64,000 nucleotides of DNA from Beta vulgaris subsp. vulgaris (GCF_026745355.1 NC_079207.1:18139920-18203919), one strand, 5' to 3'. Counted from the stretch's first letter, positions 46,726 to 59,295 are shown. Notes: generated by a model from the letters alone, not told the origin. Numbers and translations are program-made.

Positions 46726-48664
46726 TTAGGAGTCCAACCCAGATGATGTTGTCTCTAGTTTTTTCCTTTTAGTTCCAGATCTTGTAGTAATAGTAGTAGT
46801 AGTAGTACTAGTTTGAGAGGAATTTGCACATGACCCAACAACAACTGTTGTTAATTCATCACTTTTATAACTAAGACATCCTACTTCCAATACCCCAATT
46901 GGACTCTGAGGTACCCCCATACTACTCCCACTTCTGTTTATCACTGATATTTCCTTGATCATTTCCACACACTTCAAAACCCTACCCTGCAAATCAAAAC
47001 CAATTAGACAAGTATTAGAAAATGGATTATTAATTGCATCTTGTTCGTCATCACTTTCCGGTTTCTAATTTTTGGATTTAAGATTACTAAAGTCATAGTA
47101 GAACAATGTAGGTTGCATAATTAACTTCAAATTACTTAACCTCGAATTATTATGTTTATTTTGAAGACCGACAACAGAAAACTGGAATTTGCTCGAAACA
47201 TGAAACAATAACGGACAAACCCTAAAGATATCCCATCTTTTTCTTCAAATCCAGAAGTACAAAGATTTGCAACTTCAGATTGAATTTACCTTCTCCAAAT
47301 GAATGAAACAAGAACATGCCTTGTCAATATCCACAGCTTGGATTTCAGCTGTAACAGACATAGCTACTGCTGCAGCAATTTCTGATGGTCTAAATTCCAA
47401 GAAGTCAATACCTGCATTTAATTCCCACAACCATCAAACACCTCCTTTTGATCATTATATTAATTACTCCTATATAAATAGAACAGTACTAATACATTTT
47501 TTTAGAACTGAACCACACAAAAAAGTCAAAATTAAGAATCAATGTAATGAAGTTAGTAGTACCTCTAATTATGCATGAAATGAGTTGCATTGATCTATTC
47601 ACAACGTTACTGGAGGAATAGAGATAATTGTTATCATAATGAGCATCACACAATTTTTTGAGTGAATAATCTAAAAAAGAACAAGGTGTTACAGCACTCA
47701 TTTTCCAATTCAAAGTGTCCAACACTAAAAGCTCCATTCTTTGTATTGTTTTGGCTTCAAACACAAACTTAGGATCTCCCACCTGCCTCAAACAACATAT
47801 CCCAACAAAAAGAATTATAATTTGACATCAAAAATATTCTAAAAACCACAATTTAATTTTTTATCTTAAAATGCCATAATTTGATTTTCTTTAAAAAAAT
47901 AAAAAGACTGACCTGAAATTCAACTGATTGAGGCACACTAGTCTCATCTAATTTGGCTGCAATTGATAAACAGGCCACAGCAAGTAATTGCACTGCCCAG
48001 GCTTTATCACTCTATTATATGATCATTTATTTACATGAGCAAAATCAGATCAATAACAATCTAACAAGTCAAAAAAAATAAATGGGCAATTTTTTTTCTC
48101 AATTTTTTTTTTTCTTCTGTGTTCAGTAAACTCACTGGTAATTCCCTGAATGATAAGAATCGGTCCAAAAAATTCACAGCTAAGCAGAAACTCAATTGTC
48201 CAAAACTATAGTAAGAATGAGCCTGCACATTAGCAAACAAAAAAGGAACCAAATTTATACCAAAAAATTCATAAAATACAATTAAAACAAAATTTAATAA
48301 ACCCATTTGAAGAAAAAAAAAAAAAAAAAACACCCACCTTAAAAATCCAATCAAAAGCCTCCCCACGAGCACCCAAGTCTAATTCCCCACATCGCAATCT
48401 TTGAAGGTAATCTTTTTTGGGTAAATACTCATTTTCTCTCTCCACCATGGAAACAAAAATCTCTTCACTTTGTTCAGGAAAAAGAATCAACGGCTGTGAT
48501 TTAAGAAATGAGTGATTTTCTGGGTTTTTAGAATCATAATGATCGTCATCAATGGACCCACCAACAAGAACATCAACACCATCATCAAGATCATCAAAGC
48601 AGAAATCTTTACTTTCATCACAGAGAAGTGGTGAAGAAGATTCAAGGTCATAAATCTCAGCCAT
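46726..48664 (-). CDS. CYCD: D-type cyclin (CYCD2/CYCD4 group), six exons, intact
   Basis: Activates CDKs at the G1-S transition; its LxCxE motif binds retinoblastoma-related protein. Exons (minus strand): 48664-48338, 48222-48136, 48011-47913, 47782-47563, 47411-47290, 46986-46726. All introns are GT-AG and the phases join into 371 residues without a stop. LLCDE (LxCxE) is at residues 13-17. The cyclin N-box includes AFDWIFK, AVNFLDRFLSFRELP, WAVQLLAVACLSIAAKLDET and VGDPKFVFEAKTIQRMELLV. The C-box follows with TPCSFLDY and IDFLEFRPSEIAAAVAMSVT. The tail PQSPIGVLEVGCLSYKSDE fits the CYCD2/CYCD4 group, and six exons are usual there. A Thr-rich run at the tail is encoded by an ACT repeat. The start chosen is the first ATG after an in-frame CT-rich leader. 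The exact orthologue is uncertain. Confidence 0.95.
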
Positions 48665-48968
48665 TTGTAATGGAAACACTTTATTTAAAAACCCAGATTG
48701 AGTTTCATCAGAGAACAACAATGGCGGCCATAAAGATTAAAACTTTGGTGTATCAGAGAGATTTTAAGGAGAGAGAAAGAGAGTGAAGAAGGGGATAATA
48801 GTGAAGGAAGAGAGAGAAAGTGTAGAGGGTTTATGTAGGAAATGAACATCTGAGTGTTTTTAGGGTAAAAACGAGAGATTGGGGGAGAGAAAGAAAAGCT
48901 GTAGACTCTTCGGATACAGCAAAGAAAAAGAAAAACAGAAAAAGTGGTGGAACATAATATCACCAGAA

Positions 48969-48982
48969 AAATATATATTAAT
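48969..48982 (-). promoter_or_regulatory. TATA-like box of cyclin D gene
   Basis: The minus strand reads TTAATATATATTTTT, about 310 bp upstream of the ATG, followed by a CT-rich leader (48750-48900). No E2F-type TTTCCCGC was noticed. Confidence 0.45.
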
Positions 48983-48984
48983 AC

Positions 48985-49389
48985 TTTTTTTAGGAACAAT
49001 TAAAACGTTTTAGGAAGAGGACCAAAAAGTTTAAGTTTATAGAACAAAATCCTAAATATTGTGCGTAGAAACGTCAATTTGGAAATGAATTGAACAAAAG
49101 AATTGCTCTATCCGACCATAATCGTCAAATATATTCGTATATAGGTCATGTTTTGTTCTCATTATTTTTTTGCACCAAACAGGAATAAAAACGTCATATT
49201 TTAGCTTACTAATTAACTCTAGTATATATAGCGTTGAGGCTTTTTTTTTTTTTTGTGAGAATGCATTGGAGGCTTATCATTATACTCTACTTTGGAAGAT
49301 GATTTTCTTAAATATGTTCCCTCTGGTATTTATTACAATCTACTTTCACTATTAACGTTGGTAGACTTTGACAATATATACTATATTTT
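48985..49389. other. Upstream region of cyclin D gene
   Basis: AT-rich with a T run near 49240. No repeats with clear ends. It may hold promoter elements that cannot be read from sequence alone. Confidence 0.4.
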
Positions 49390-49700
49390 ATTTAGGGTTT
49401 TTTGTCCCAAACTACCTTTAACTTTTATGTTTTTGCGAGAAACTACCTTATAAAAAAATTGTTGTCCCAAACTACCTTACTTTTACCATTTTGTTGTTGA
49501 CAACTACCTTAGGCCGATTTTCGACGTTGACTTTTGTTTTTTCCGCTTTTTTATTGTCACATTATATCACTTGACCTCTTCAAACCCTTTTTTTAATTTT
49601 CCCCACCCTAATTTCCTCATTTTCCGGTGTGCGCGCGCTCTCTCCCTCATATCTATGTGACACCTTGTACCACCAATCCACCATTAAATTCCTCTTTTAC
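49390..49700. mobile_element. MULE-like or unclassified terminal fragment
   Basis: GGGTTTTTTGTCCCAAACTA and two further CCCAAACTACCTT phrases resemble repeated ends of Mutator-like elements. The right end was not found. Confidence 0.35.
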
Positions 49701-50815
49701 TAAACCAACATTCAAAATAAATGCAAAATTCGGGTTAATAAAGTCATGTACCATCACAATCTAGGATATTATTTCAAAAACGCCTGTAAATTATATATGC
49801 TAGTAATTTTTACTCCCTCCCAAAAACAAATAATATCATGCCTTTTATGACCAAATATAGTTTAGAATCCAATATGATTTTGCTAAAAATACACTTTTAT
49901 AATTTGTGTTCACCACTCTCTCTATTTCTATAAAGGTGCGTCGAGAAAAAATCTAGCATGATTATTATTGCTCAAAGAAGAACTTCACTATTTTCATCAA
50001 AATATCTCTCGATAGTATATGTAATGCAAATTACAAACATAAATTTTGTGTCTAAAAGAGACACTATTGCAGAGTCTGAAGGACTTTCTAGTAAAGAAAA
50101 TTGTCAAAATTAAAAAATAAGTTCATTAGTGATTGAATTACGAGAGAGAATGGAGAACAAAGAGAGAATAGAGAACAGAGAGAGTAGGGGAGATCGGAGC
50201 TTCAATCAGTGGACCACAGGACAACAGTAGAAGACCAAAACTCATCAACCATCATCCTTTAGAACCTGTTTTGTGGATTGCCTTCCCCTAGATATCTACA
50301 AATACGACATAGCCAAAACCTTCGAACCTTAAGGTTGCATATCAATATCACCATCCATAAAAAATCCGACCAAACAAAAATTATAGATAAGCTTTTCCCA
50401 AGTGCAACTCTTCCTCACCTTTTTCCCTTGCAATCAGATATGAAAATGGAAAGAAACTAATAGCTGGTCACCAGAGGATTTTTCCTGCTAAATCTAACAA
50501 ACCTATAATCAAAAGTCTATCAAAACATCACCCTTCAACAATAGTTAAGCAATCTCCAAGTTCCCCCCCCCCACCCCCCCCCCCCCCACCACCCCCCCCA
50601 CCCCCACCCCCCCACACACACAAAAAAAAATCATCCAATTCATTCAGAGATCATAGAACCTTCAAAAAAGTCTTCACTAATCAACTCAATCTCCCTCAAC
50701 CACCAATTCAATTCAAAACCCTAAAAAAACAGTCAATCCCACTCGATTTTGCTGAAACTCACATCTCCCCCCCCCCCAACCTAAGAGCCTGACCCATAAC
50801 TAGATTGTCTCAAGT

Positions 50816-51945
50816 TTGAACCAATTCTCTCAAGGAAACTGCACTCAAGAATCCTTGGTGACAATAATTCGTGATGAACTTAAAATTGGATATTTGGATG
50901 GTGAATCAATGATCACTTTCATAGGCTCCAAAAGCCTTGAACACGAGGAGCTCTTCTCTAGGAGTGTAATTGAAATAGCAATATCTTCTCGATCCTCCCA
51001 TCAAATATTAGACCATATACTTGTAGAAGGAGTCTCTTGTCTCACCATCAAACCTATGGGTATGATGCTCCATTCGGTAACTCTTGCTACCTTTGAAGAC
51101 AAGCATAAATTATAGAAAGTAAATGGCTTGATAGATGGTTCCTAGTTACACGAAATGTGAATAACATTTGTGCAACAATGGAAAGAAACTTGGATCAGAA
51201 TATATGGAATTCCTCTTTACGGATGGGGTTACCAAAATTTTATGACATTATTGGAAGTATCTATGGTAGGGTTATCTCAACTGAACACTCGCACTTTTCA
51301 GTGTGCTAAAATCCTCATTCATTCGGATTGCCTTTTCCAATTAATTGTAAAATTTTCATTGGAATTGAGAATCATCAATATCTAATTCTCATCTTAGAAG
51401 ACATCAGAAACTTGCATTTACCTGAATCTCACCAGAAAACACCATCTCCACAGAAAGACGATCATGTCATCCATTATGACGCCAGTTCACCAAGTTCGAT
51501 CTTCAAAAACTCCTTCAAAGTTTCTGCTAAGTTAAAAACCCAAGAATCCCCACCTAATTATGACCTCGATCCCCCTTCCTCCAACCTAGAAAATCTCAGC
51601 TCTTCTGGGTAGCTATTGTCGACGTCGTTGACATTTTGTGAGACACCTTCTCCCATAATTATCCCTTCCCCTCCCTCTTATCCAACCACATCCTCAATAA
51701 AAAAAGACCATCAGATCCCGATCTGTCCCCTTTCCTTGGCCCAAACCCAAACAACTTTCCCTCTCCAGCCATCCCTTCTCAAGTTATTGGTTGCCCATCC
51801 AAACCTTCTTCCTCCCCTAATCCTCTCATTCTATCAAACAAATTTGGTCCCTTCTTTCGGCCGAAAAGTTATTCAACCACATACCCATTTATTATATGTC
51901 CAACATTCCCCCCTCGTTTTGAAGATGAAATTTCAATCCAATTAA
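50816..51945 (+). pseudogene. LINE ORF1 (gag-like), broken
   Basis: Segments of the plant LINE ORF1 (DUF4283-like) domain can be read: WLDRWFLVTRN (about 51127), then the WIRIYGIPLYGW phrase at 51190, typical of the 'W..I.G.P...W' core. After it comes a Pro/Ser-rich tail (51400-51945). The product would bind LINE RNA. Frameshifts near 51115, 51240 and 51360 and several stops disable it. It may start nearer 50250. Confidence 0.75.
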
Positions 51946-52156
51946 AAAAGACTCCATGAAAGGAAAAGATCTCAAAAACCAAAGTTGTCTTTCCACATCA
52001 AATCCTCTTTATCTCCCCAAGTGTCCTCAAATTTAGCCTCTCAACATAGCTCTCATCCTATCTCTGCAGTTTCCACCATTGAAGTAGCTAACTTGATCTT
52101 TACTTTGATGGAACCATAACAACTTTTCAACACAAGGTTAAAAACATTCTAGCTAG

Positions 52157-53579
52157 TGACAGTATAAAGTTGTATCACCTAATCAAACATAAACAAAGGT
52201 CCACTAACTAGTAGCTATGGAAATCAGGATCGAATCCACATGGAGATAGTTATACTATAATGTCCAGACTCTAATATTAAACTAACTAAATCATATAACA
52301 AAGGGAGTTGGTTTACTGAACTAATTGTGAATAATTAAATAAAGAAATCAAACAAAGGAAATACTAGGAAAATAGTTCGCCATGTGTGTAATTTAGGATA
52401 TCAAAAATGACTGAAGAAACCCAATGAATCAATTTAACTAGGACACATGTAACTTCTCTTGAACATTACCTCCGTCGAAGCTCACTAAGCCGCTCTCTCA
52501 TGGCGATAGATCGCTAAGCTTACTGAGAGCCAATACAATATCTCTTAGTCTATAACATTTTATTGCAATAATAATCAAGAAAATTTAGCCAAACTTACAG
52601 ATTAACAAAACTAATTCAATAATAAGAATAGACAAAATTCAAAAACAACAAAATATTCAATCAATCCCTCATGCATACATAGATCCCCAAATTCCTAGAA
52701 AGTAAACTATTTACTCATAAATAGAGAAAACATAATCATAATAATATAAGAAAATATATTGGAATAATAAGATAGAACTAAAAAAGGAATAGCAAGGGAT
52801 GAGAGACAATAGCAATTGAAAAACGAATATTGATAACGATTACTCCATTGAAATCCTCAATGTGCCTGCAAGATAGATTAAAGAGAAACTGGGGTTCTTG
52901 AGAGAGAGCGAATAATAACTAGGTCTAAAGCTAATAAGACTGAATGATAATATGAGATCTATTTATATTAAACTCGTAAATTGCACAGCACGCGTACTAA
53001 AATGCATAAAAATCCACTCGTTTGGGCTGTCGGGGCATATTCTACCCTGTCGGACGGTTGTCATGTCATTTTCCGTGGAAATAAGTGAAATAGCAACCCG
53101 CCCAGCGCGGCAATAAACATCAAAATTATTCATCTTCAAAATTTCATAACATTCCTGTCTCTCATCAAAATTTGGCATGTGACCAGGCGTTGGAAATCCT
53201 TCCAAGTGTACTTTCTAACTCAATTTGAATCACTCAATTATCATTTGTATACCAAACGTTATGAGCAAAATAGTGGACAAGAGACTGTTTTGGCACTTCT
53301 TTTAGTAACACTTTGCTACATTCTAGCTCAAATTCGTCCAAGAGAGATGCTTTGATATCCTCATGCAACATACCTTCATTATTCGTGTTTGTTTAACTCA
53401 AGCTTAGTCAACCATAGTCTATTTACATTAATATCATATGAAATCTGTCAAAACAAGCAAAAGTAGAGCACTAGAGCAAAACTTGAGTAAATCATGCAAA
53501 TATGCACCTAAATGCTCTAATATGAACTAGAAATGCAACCTAAATGCACCTAGAATATATGTATAAATATGACACATCA
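52157..53579 (-). repeat. Solo LTR, Athila-like, TSD GCTAG/GTTAG
   Basis: TG..CA bounded: plus strand TGACAGTATAAAG to GACACATCA, with near-identical flanks at 52152-52156 and 53580-53584. There is no PBS or PPT. A block at about 52220 (GGATCGAATCCACATGGAGA) resembles the GTCGATCCCACAGAGAGG block of the Athila LTRs here, which supports the minus orientation. The 80-codon ORF at 52963-53205 lies in it and was not recognised. Confidence 0.75.
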
Positions 53580-53654
53580 GTTAGGCAGAATGCTAATTGG
53601 AAAACCAACAAGTGATTTTATCGCCTGGTTCATTCAAATACAATATCTTTCTCA

Positions 53655-56600
53655 ATGATCATTTTATCTTGGAACATAAGAAGGATTGGAGCTAGGATTA
53701 AAGGGAGTCCCCTTTGGAAATTTATCAATAATCATGACCCTCATAGTGTTTGCATTTAGAAATCGAATTTTGAGTCCCTCAATTCCAAGATAATCAGTTC
53801 ACTATGAAGATCCTAACTTGGATTGATGCTTTAGTCCTTCTCATGGTAATTTAGGGGGTATCTTCTGAATATGGAAAAATGAGTTTTTGAAAAGAACCAT
53901 CCCTCTGTAACCGCTATTGATTACCATTTCTGGAACCATCACCTCTATAAATTTACCATATTCCATCATCAATATATATAACCTTTGCTCCATTGAGGTC
54001 ATGGCCCAAGTCTTGATTGAATTCTCTCAATTCTGGTCCTCTTCCAAGTTGTCGTGCATACTAATTGGAGACATTAATGAAGTGCTCAATTCATCAAATA
54101 AGGTAGCAACATTATAACTAACGATTTTGAGGATTTTCACTCTTTTTGCAGGATATGCAACTTTTAGAAATTCCAGCTTCTAATGGCAAATGCACATGGT
54201 TCCAAGATCAATCAAAAAGTAATTAGACATAGTATCCATTCACGCAGAATTCTTAGCTCAATTATCTGACTTAAAGTTTTCGCTTCTAGAGTGAAACTTG
54301 TCGAATTATTGTCCACTTATGGTTCATATAAAAGCGAAGAACTAGGGTCCAAGGCCGTTTAGATTTCTCAATTTTGGCTTACCAACCCAGGCTGTTTAAA
54401 AACCATTCAAGACTCATGGTCCGAATCATAACAAGCCTTTGATGGAGAAACTAAAACATGTCAAAAACAACCTTAAGAAGTTGAATGGTAGGATTTTCAA
54501 GATTATTGATGTGAACATCAAAAAACTAGAAGACAAGATCCATGAATTGGATCAAAAGCCAACGCAAGTTTGCTAGATAATTAGGATAATGAGGAAAGGA
54601 AAGTAGCCCAACTTGAACTATGGCAGTGGATAAAAAGAAAAAATATTTGTTGAGCCCAACAATAAGTGGCTCAAGGAAGGGGACAAAAACATTAGATTGT
54701 TTCATATTGTGGCCTCAATTAGAAAATGGAAGAACAACATTGAATAGATTGAATGTGGCAGTGGACTATTGATAATCCGAAAAAAAAATCAAAGACAAAG
54801 CATCACAATAATTTGTTGAAATTTTTCTGAAATAACATCTCTCTCGTACTACCTTTCATGGACTCAACTTTAAGTGCCTCAGCCCGGAACATGTTGTTAA
54901 ACTCATTGCTCCATTCTCCCATGAAGAGATTGATGAGGCTGTGGCCTCGTATGATTTCTCGAAGGCACTTGTACCTTATGTTTTTAACTTTGCATTCATC
55001 AAGAGTGCCTGAGATTTGATAAAACTTAATGTTTATGACATTATGCATGAATTCTGGAGGTCTTCAAAGCTCATGCTCCCTTGTGGCTACAATAATGCGC
55101 ATTTATAGGCTTGATTCCTAATATCTAAAATCCAGGTGTCTTCAAGTACTTTTGGCCAATAAGTATGGTGGTTGTATTTACAAAATAATCATCAAGCTTC
55201 TTGCTCATAGACTCCAAAAATTCATGAACACCCTGATAAGTCCTCACCAGTCTTCCTTTATTAAAGGGAGGCAAATTCTTGATGGTACACTCCTTGTAGA
55301 TGAATTGATCTATTCATGCAAAAAGCACAACACCAAAGCAATTTTACTAAAGCTTTTGATAGTGCGTCGTGGAGTTTCATTAGGTTCTCGAACAAATGCA
55401 GATAGGAAGGATACAACCTGTGTTATGTCAGCCTCACCTTCAGTACCGATAAATAGTTCTATCTCCTCATTTTTCAGACAACACGTGGTCTATGTCAAGG
55501 ATACCCATTCTCCCCTTTCTATTTGATCTGGTGGGAGAATGCATCAACCTCCTTATCCTAAAAGCCACGACATTAAACCTTTGGGAGGGTATTGACACAA
55601 GCCTTGGATGCCACAAACTTACTCACCTATAATATATATATGTCACAATCATGTTCCCCCCCCCCCCCAACCTTGGGTTCCTATAAAAGATAAAACCCCA
55701 ATATTATTCCACATTGCTTCGATGTTGTAGGTTAGCTTCCACAAAAGTTCCATCATTGGAATTAATGTGGAAAACTCATGGCTAAACTCCGCGGGTAATT
55801 CATTGCTATGTAATATCAACAAACTTTCCTTCACTTACCTAGGACTCCCAATTGGAGGCAATTTTTCTCGAATTGCTATGTGGGATCCTATCGTAGATCG
55901 AATCAGAAAGAAATTGGTCTCATGGAAAAGAAGTTTGTTGTCAATCGGTGGTAGAGCAACTTTAATAGAAGCTTCTCTCCCAAACCTACTATTATATTAT
56001 ATGTCCTTGTTCCCGGTTCCAAAGGGTGTTATTGACAAAACTGATAAATCCAATGTTAGTTCTTTTGGTGTGGTAATACTGGTAAAAACTCCCTTACTCT
56101 TGTGCCTTGGAAAATTTTTGAACTTCCATAGATATTAGGGGAGCTGGCCTTCTTCTTCACAAAAATTCGACCCTCCACTTCAATTGGTCGTGGAGGTCCC
56201 TTAGTGAGCCGAACGTGCTATGGCGCAATATCATCCAACTTAAATAAGAATACAACTCCACATTTACCATCTTTGATCTCTCTAAATATCTTCATGGAGG
56301 TCCTTGGAAAGGGATAATATCTTCGATCATGAATAATAATGCAACTCGTGATCTTGTTCAGTCAAAGTGCGAAAAAATATTCGGGGATACAGTAAATAAA
56401 TTTTTTGGCATGACTTATGGTTGGGTGAAATCCCTCTTAAGAGATTATGTCCTCGCTTATTTCTCATCACTAAATCACTGAATTCACTAGTTTCTTCATG
56501 TGGATTTTGGGATGGACATGTATGGAAGTGGAAGTTTCCAGTGGAAGAGTGAATTGAGACCCAGCGACAAGAGAGAAAAAGATAAATTACAACAAATTCT

Positions 56601-57620
56601 CGACAAAGTAGTGCTCTCGCATGATGGTGTGGACTCTCATATTTGGACCCCACATAAAAATGGCTTCTTCACTGTCAAGTCGGTATCTATGCAAAATACT
56701 CCTCACCTAGGCATTTAGATGTGATCAAAGGCTTGTGGAAAGGTTTAGTTCCTCACCAAGTTGAACCATCCACATGGTTTTCCATTCCTGGCAAGCTTAA
56801 CACCAAAAATAAGCTTGCACATATTGGTATTCTACCCCAAGACGCAGTGAGTTGTGTGCTTTATAATGTAGATGTTGAATGTTATAATCATCTTATATAT
56901 AGCATTGCCTATCTTCAGAAATCTTTGGAATCGGTGGCTCAACCTTTGGGGTGTTCAATGGGTTCTCCAATGCTCCATCCGTGAATCATTCGACCAATGG
57001 AATTCTCTTGTAAGGGGGATTTTCTTCAAGAAGCAAGGTATAGGTTGTTACCTTCTTTATCATAATTTGGAAAGAGTATAATGCTCGAATTTTCGTAAAC
57101 ATGTCATGCTCTCATGTACAACTTCAAGAGTTGGTAAAGGATGGAGTGAAGAATTTACTTATAATTTGGATGACATTGCAACAAAAATAAATCATGCCTT
57201 CTTTGGTGCTCAAGCTCCTTGCCCTAAAAAAAAGTATTTCATTCTCTACTCCTTTAGGTTATCTTAAGTGGAATGTGGATACATCTTTCAACACATTCAC
57301 TTCTCACTCTTTTATTAGAGGTGTTCTACGAGATTCTGATGGCAACTTTTATTGCTTATTTTCGAGTCAACAAGGGCCTTGATCTTGTAGTCAAGTCAGA
57401 CTCAACAAATGCTGTCAAATGGTGCAATGATAGTAATGGTGGTCCTTGAAACTTTAACTTCATTCTAAACTTCATGAGGAACATGGGGAAGAAGGGTATT
57501 GGGGTCATCATTAGACAAAGGTAGAGGCTCAAATGATATAGCTGATGCTAAGGCTAAGCAAGGGTTACAAAGAAGAGATGAGTTTCTTGCTTGGATGTAT
57601 AATACAATTTGGTATGTTAA
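53655..57620 (+). pseudogene. LINE ORF2: endonuclease, RT, RNase H, broken
   Basis: The endonuclease starts with MIILSWNIRRIGARIKGSPL (53655), matching the LSWN.RG.G start of L1 APE-like nucleases. The RT has GCIYKIIIKLLAHRLQKFMN (55160) and SPHQSSFIKGRQILDGTLLV. The palm's FDS region follows near 55350, and the YADD motif is mutated at about 55630. The post-RT segment carries FTYLGLPIGGNFSRIAMWDP (55830). A zinc-binding region is near 56600-56830. RNase H ends the ORF with PLGYLKWNVD (57255) and GVLRDSDGNF. It would nick and prime at the target and copy its RNA. Dozens of stops and shifts are present. Confidence 0.85.
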
Positions 57621-57728
57621 GTTGTTGATGTTGTTTTGTTTATGTTCATCTTAGCCAGCTTGGTATATATTTCCTGAAGAGCATTATTAAAATCCATCCT
57701 CAATTATAAGAAAAAAAGTTCACTAGTG

Positions 57729-58440
57729 GCTAAGACAAAGGAATATTATTCAGGTAAGTCTTAGACCAATGTATATGCTAAAACTTTATCCTCTCACATG
57801 TTCACTTAAAAGATATTTATCTTTATAACCTCATTATCTAATAGATATGTTACCTATCTTTACAAAGAGGGTAAAAGTAAACTTTAATAGGGTAGAAAGG
57901 AAGTTTTTTGATTTGAAATAATCGGTTTGTGTCATTGAACCTAAAAGCATTAGTGTCAAAGCCAACACCCACCTACCTTGATCCACAAAAAGTGGTGGAT
58001 ATGAGTTAGAGAGTAACTGATGGTGAGATACAACATATTTTTTCGATTTTTTTACCAGATAATGCCGAATTTTCAAAAAATTCATCACGTACCCCCCATG
58101 TTTTCAAAATCCACCAAGTACCCCCATGTTTTCAAAATTCACCAAGTACCCCCATGTTTTCAAAAAAAGGACGTTTTTTGATTTGAAATAATCGGTTTGT
58201 GTCATTGAACCTAAATTAGTATCAAAGCCAACACCCCACCTACCTTGATCCACAAAAAGTGGTGGATATAAGTTAGAGAGTAACTGATGGTGAGATACAA
58301 CTTCTTTTTTCGATTTTTTCACCATATAACGTCGAGTTTTCAAAAAATTCATCAGGTATCCCCCTCCCCATGTTTTCAAAATTCACCAAGTACCCCTTAG
58401 TTTAATAATAATTCACCCAAATGACCTTAATCACTAACGA
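57729..58440. repeat. 270-bp tandem duplication with MULE-like phrases
   Basis: GTTTTTTGATTTGAAATAAT starts at 57903 and again at 58173. Each copy ends in CACCAAGTACCCCCATGTTT-like repeats. Confidence 0.85.
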
Positions 58441-59295
58441 CGGTTAACTTCGCTAGTCTTAAACCTTATTAAATCCTAATTATATAACCTAACTAACCTA
58501 ACTAACCTAACTAAACCCTAACATCTAAGTTCTAACCCTACCTTAACTCTAATCCCTAATTTCAAACGTTTACCCTAACCCCACTACCACCCAACCCCAC
58601 TCCCTCCCATCCGACCCCACCCCTACAGCCCCCACCCACCCACCCTCCCCCACCCTGCGCCCCCACCCCTTCGATTTTCGCAACAACTCCCATTAGACCT
58701 TGTTTGAATACCAAGAACCACCCCCTTCCATTTTCGATTTTTGCAACAACTCCCACCAAACGCAGCAAACATTTCGGGCTGAAATGTTCAAAAATGGAAG
58801 GGAGTGGAGCACCACAAATTTATGGTTGGAGGGTGGGGGAGGGATGGGGTGCAAAAAGGGAAGTGGGGTGGTGTTGTGGCGGGCGCAGGAGTGGGGGGAG
58901 GCGGCTGTTCCAAAATCGAGGGGGTGGCGCGTGGGAGGGGTGGGAGGGGAACTGGGTTTGGGCTGTGAGCGATGCAGGAGTGGGGGAGGGGTAGGGGAAC
59001 TGGGTTTGTGATGTGGGCAGTGCGGGGGTGGGGGAGGGCCGGGGGTTGTAGGGGGATTGGGGTTGTAGGGTGGGGGGCTGCGGGGTAGGGGTTGCATTGG
59101 TGGTGGGAGGGTGGGGGAGGGAGCAGGGGTGGTCGAGGGTGGGGGTTAGAGCTAGGGTTATGGTTTAGGGTTAGGGGTAAGGGTTAAGGTTAGGATTATT
59201 GGTTAATTATGGTTTTAAAAAGCAAAATTAGGATTAATGACTAATGACGGTTAACGTTGTTAGTCATTAAGGGCATTTGGGTGTATTATTATTTT
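58401..59295. mobile_element. Inverted-repeat (MULE-like) element
   Basis: The left arm (about 58401-58460) contains ACCCAAATGACCTTAATCAC then TAACGACGGTTAAC. The right arm (about 59235-59294) contains the complement, GTTAACGTTGTTAGTCATTA then AGGGCATTTGGGT. The ends are about 60 bp of imperfect inverted repeat. The interior is CCCTAA-like and C/G-rich. No transposase. Confidence 0.6.
58560..59150. other. Strand-asymmetric C-rich then G-rich block
   Basis: C-rich on the plus strand from 58570 to 58670, then G-rich from 58800 to 59140 with many GGGG runs, turning around a short palindrome near 58725-58800 (TTCCATTTTCGATTTTTGCA and ATGTTCAAAAATGGAAGG). The Pro- and Gly-rich ORFs are artefacts. 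Confidence 0.85.

Larger units (their letters stand above)
50132..57715 (+). mobile_element. L1-type LINE with 13-bp TSD, interrupted by solo LTR
   Basis: Flanked by AAGTTCATTAGTG (50119-50131) and AAGTTCACTAGTG (57716-57728). The order is a 5' region, ORF1, ORF2 (endonuclease, reverse transcriptase, RNase H) and a short A-rich tail (AAGAAAAAAA). It is about 6.15 kb without the solo LTR at 52157-53579, a normal full length for plant L1. Every ORF is broken. C-rich runs at 50565-50615, 50768-50777 and 55659-55668 interrupt it. Confidence 0.88.

Noticed and set aside
48665..48721. Upstream extension of cyclin D to 48721
   Set aside because: The frame is open but begins with TTG, and the family N-terminus is MAE.., matching ATG at 48664.
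52963..53205. 80-codon minus-strand ORF as a host gene
   Set aside because: It is wholly inside the solo LTR and has no domain.
58693..59097. Pro-rich 134-codon minus-strand ORF and Gly/Trp-rich plus-strand ORFs
   Set aside because: Produced by the C/G-rich strand-asymmetric block; no start context, domain or codon bias.
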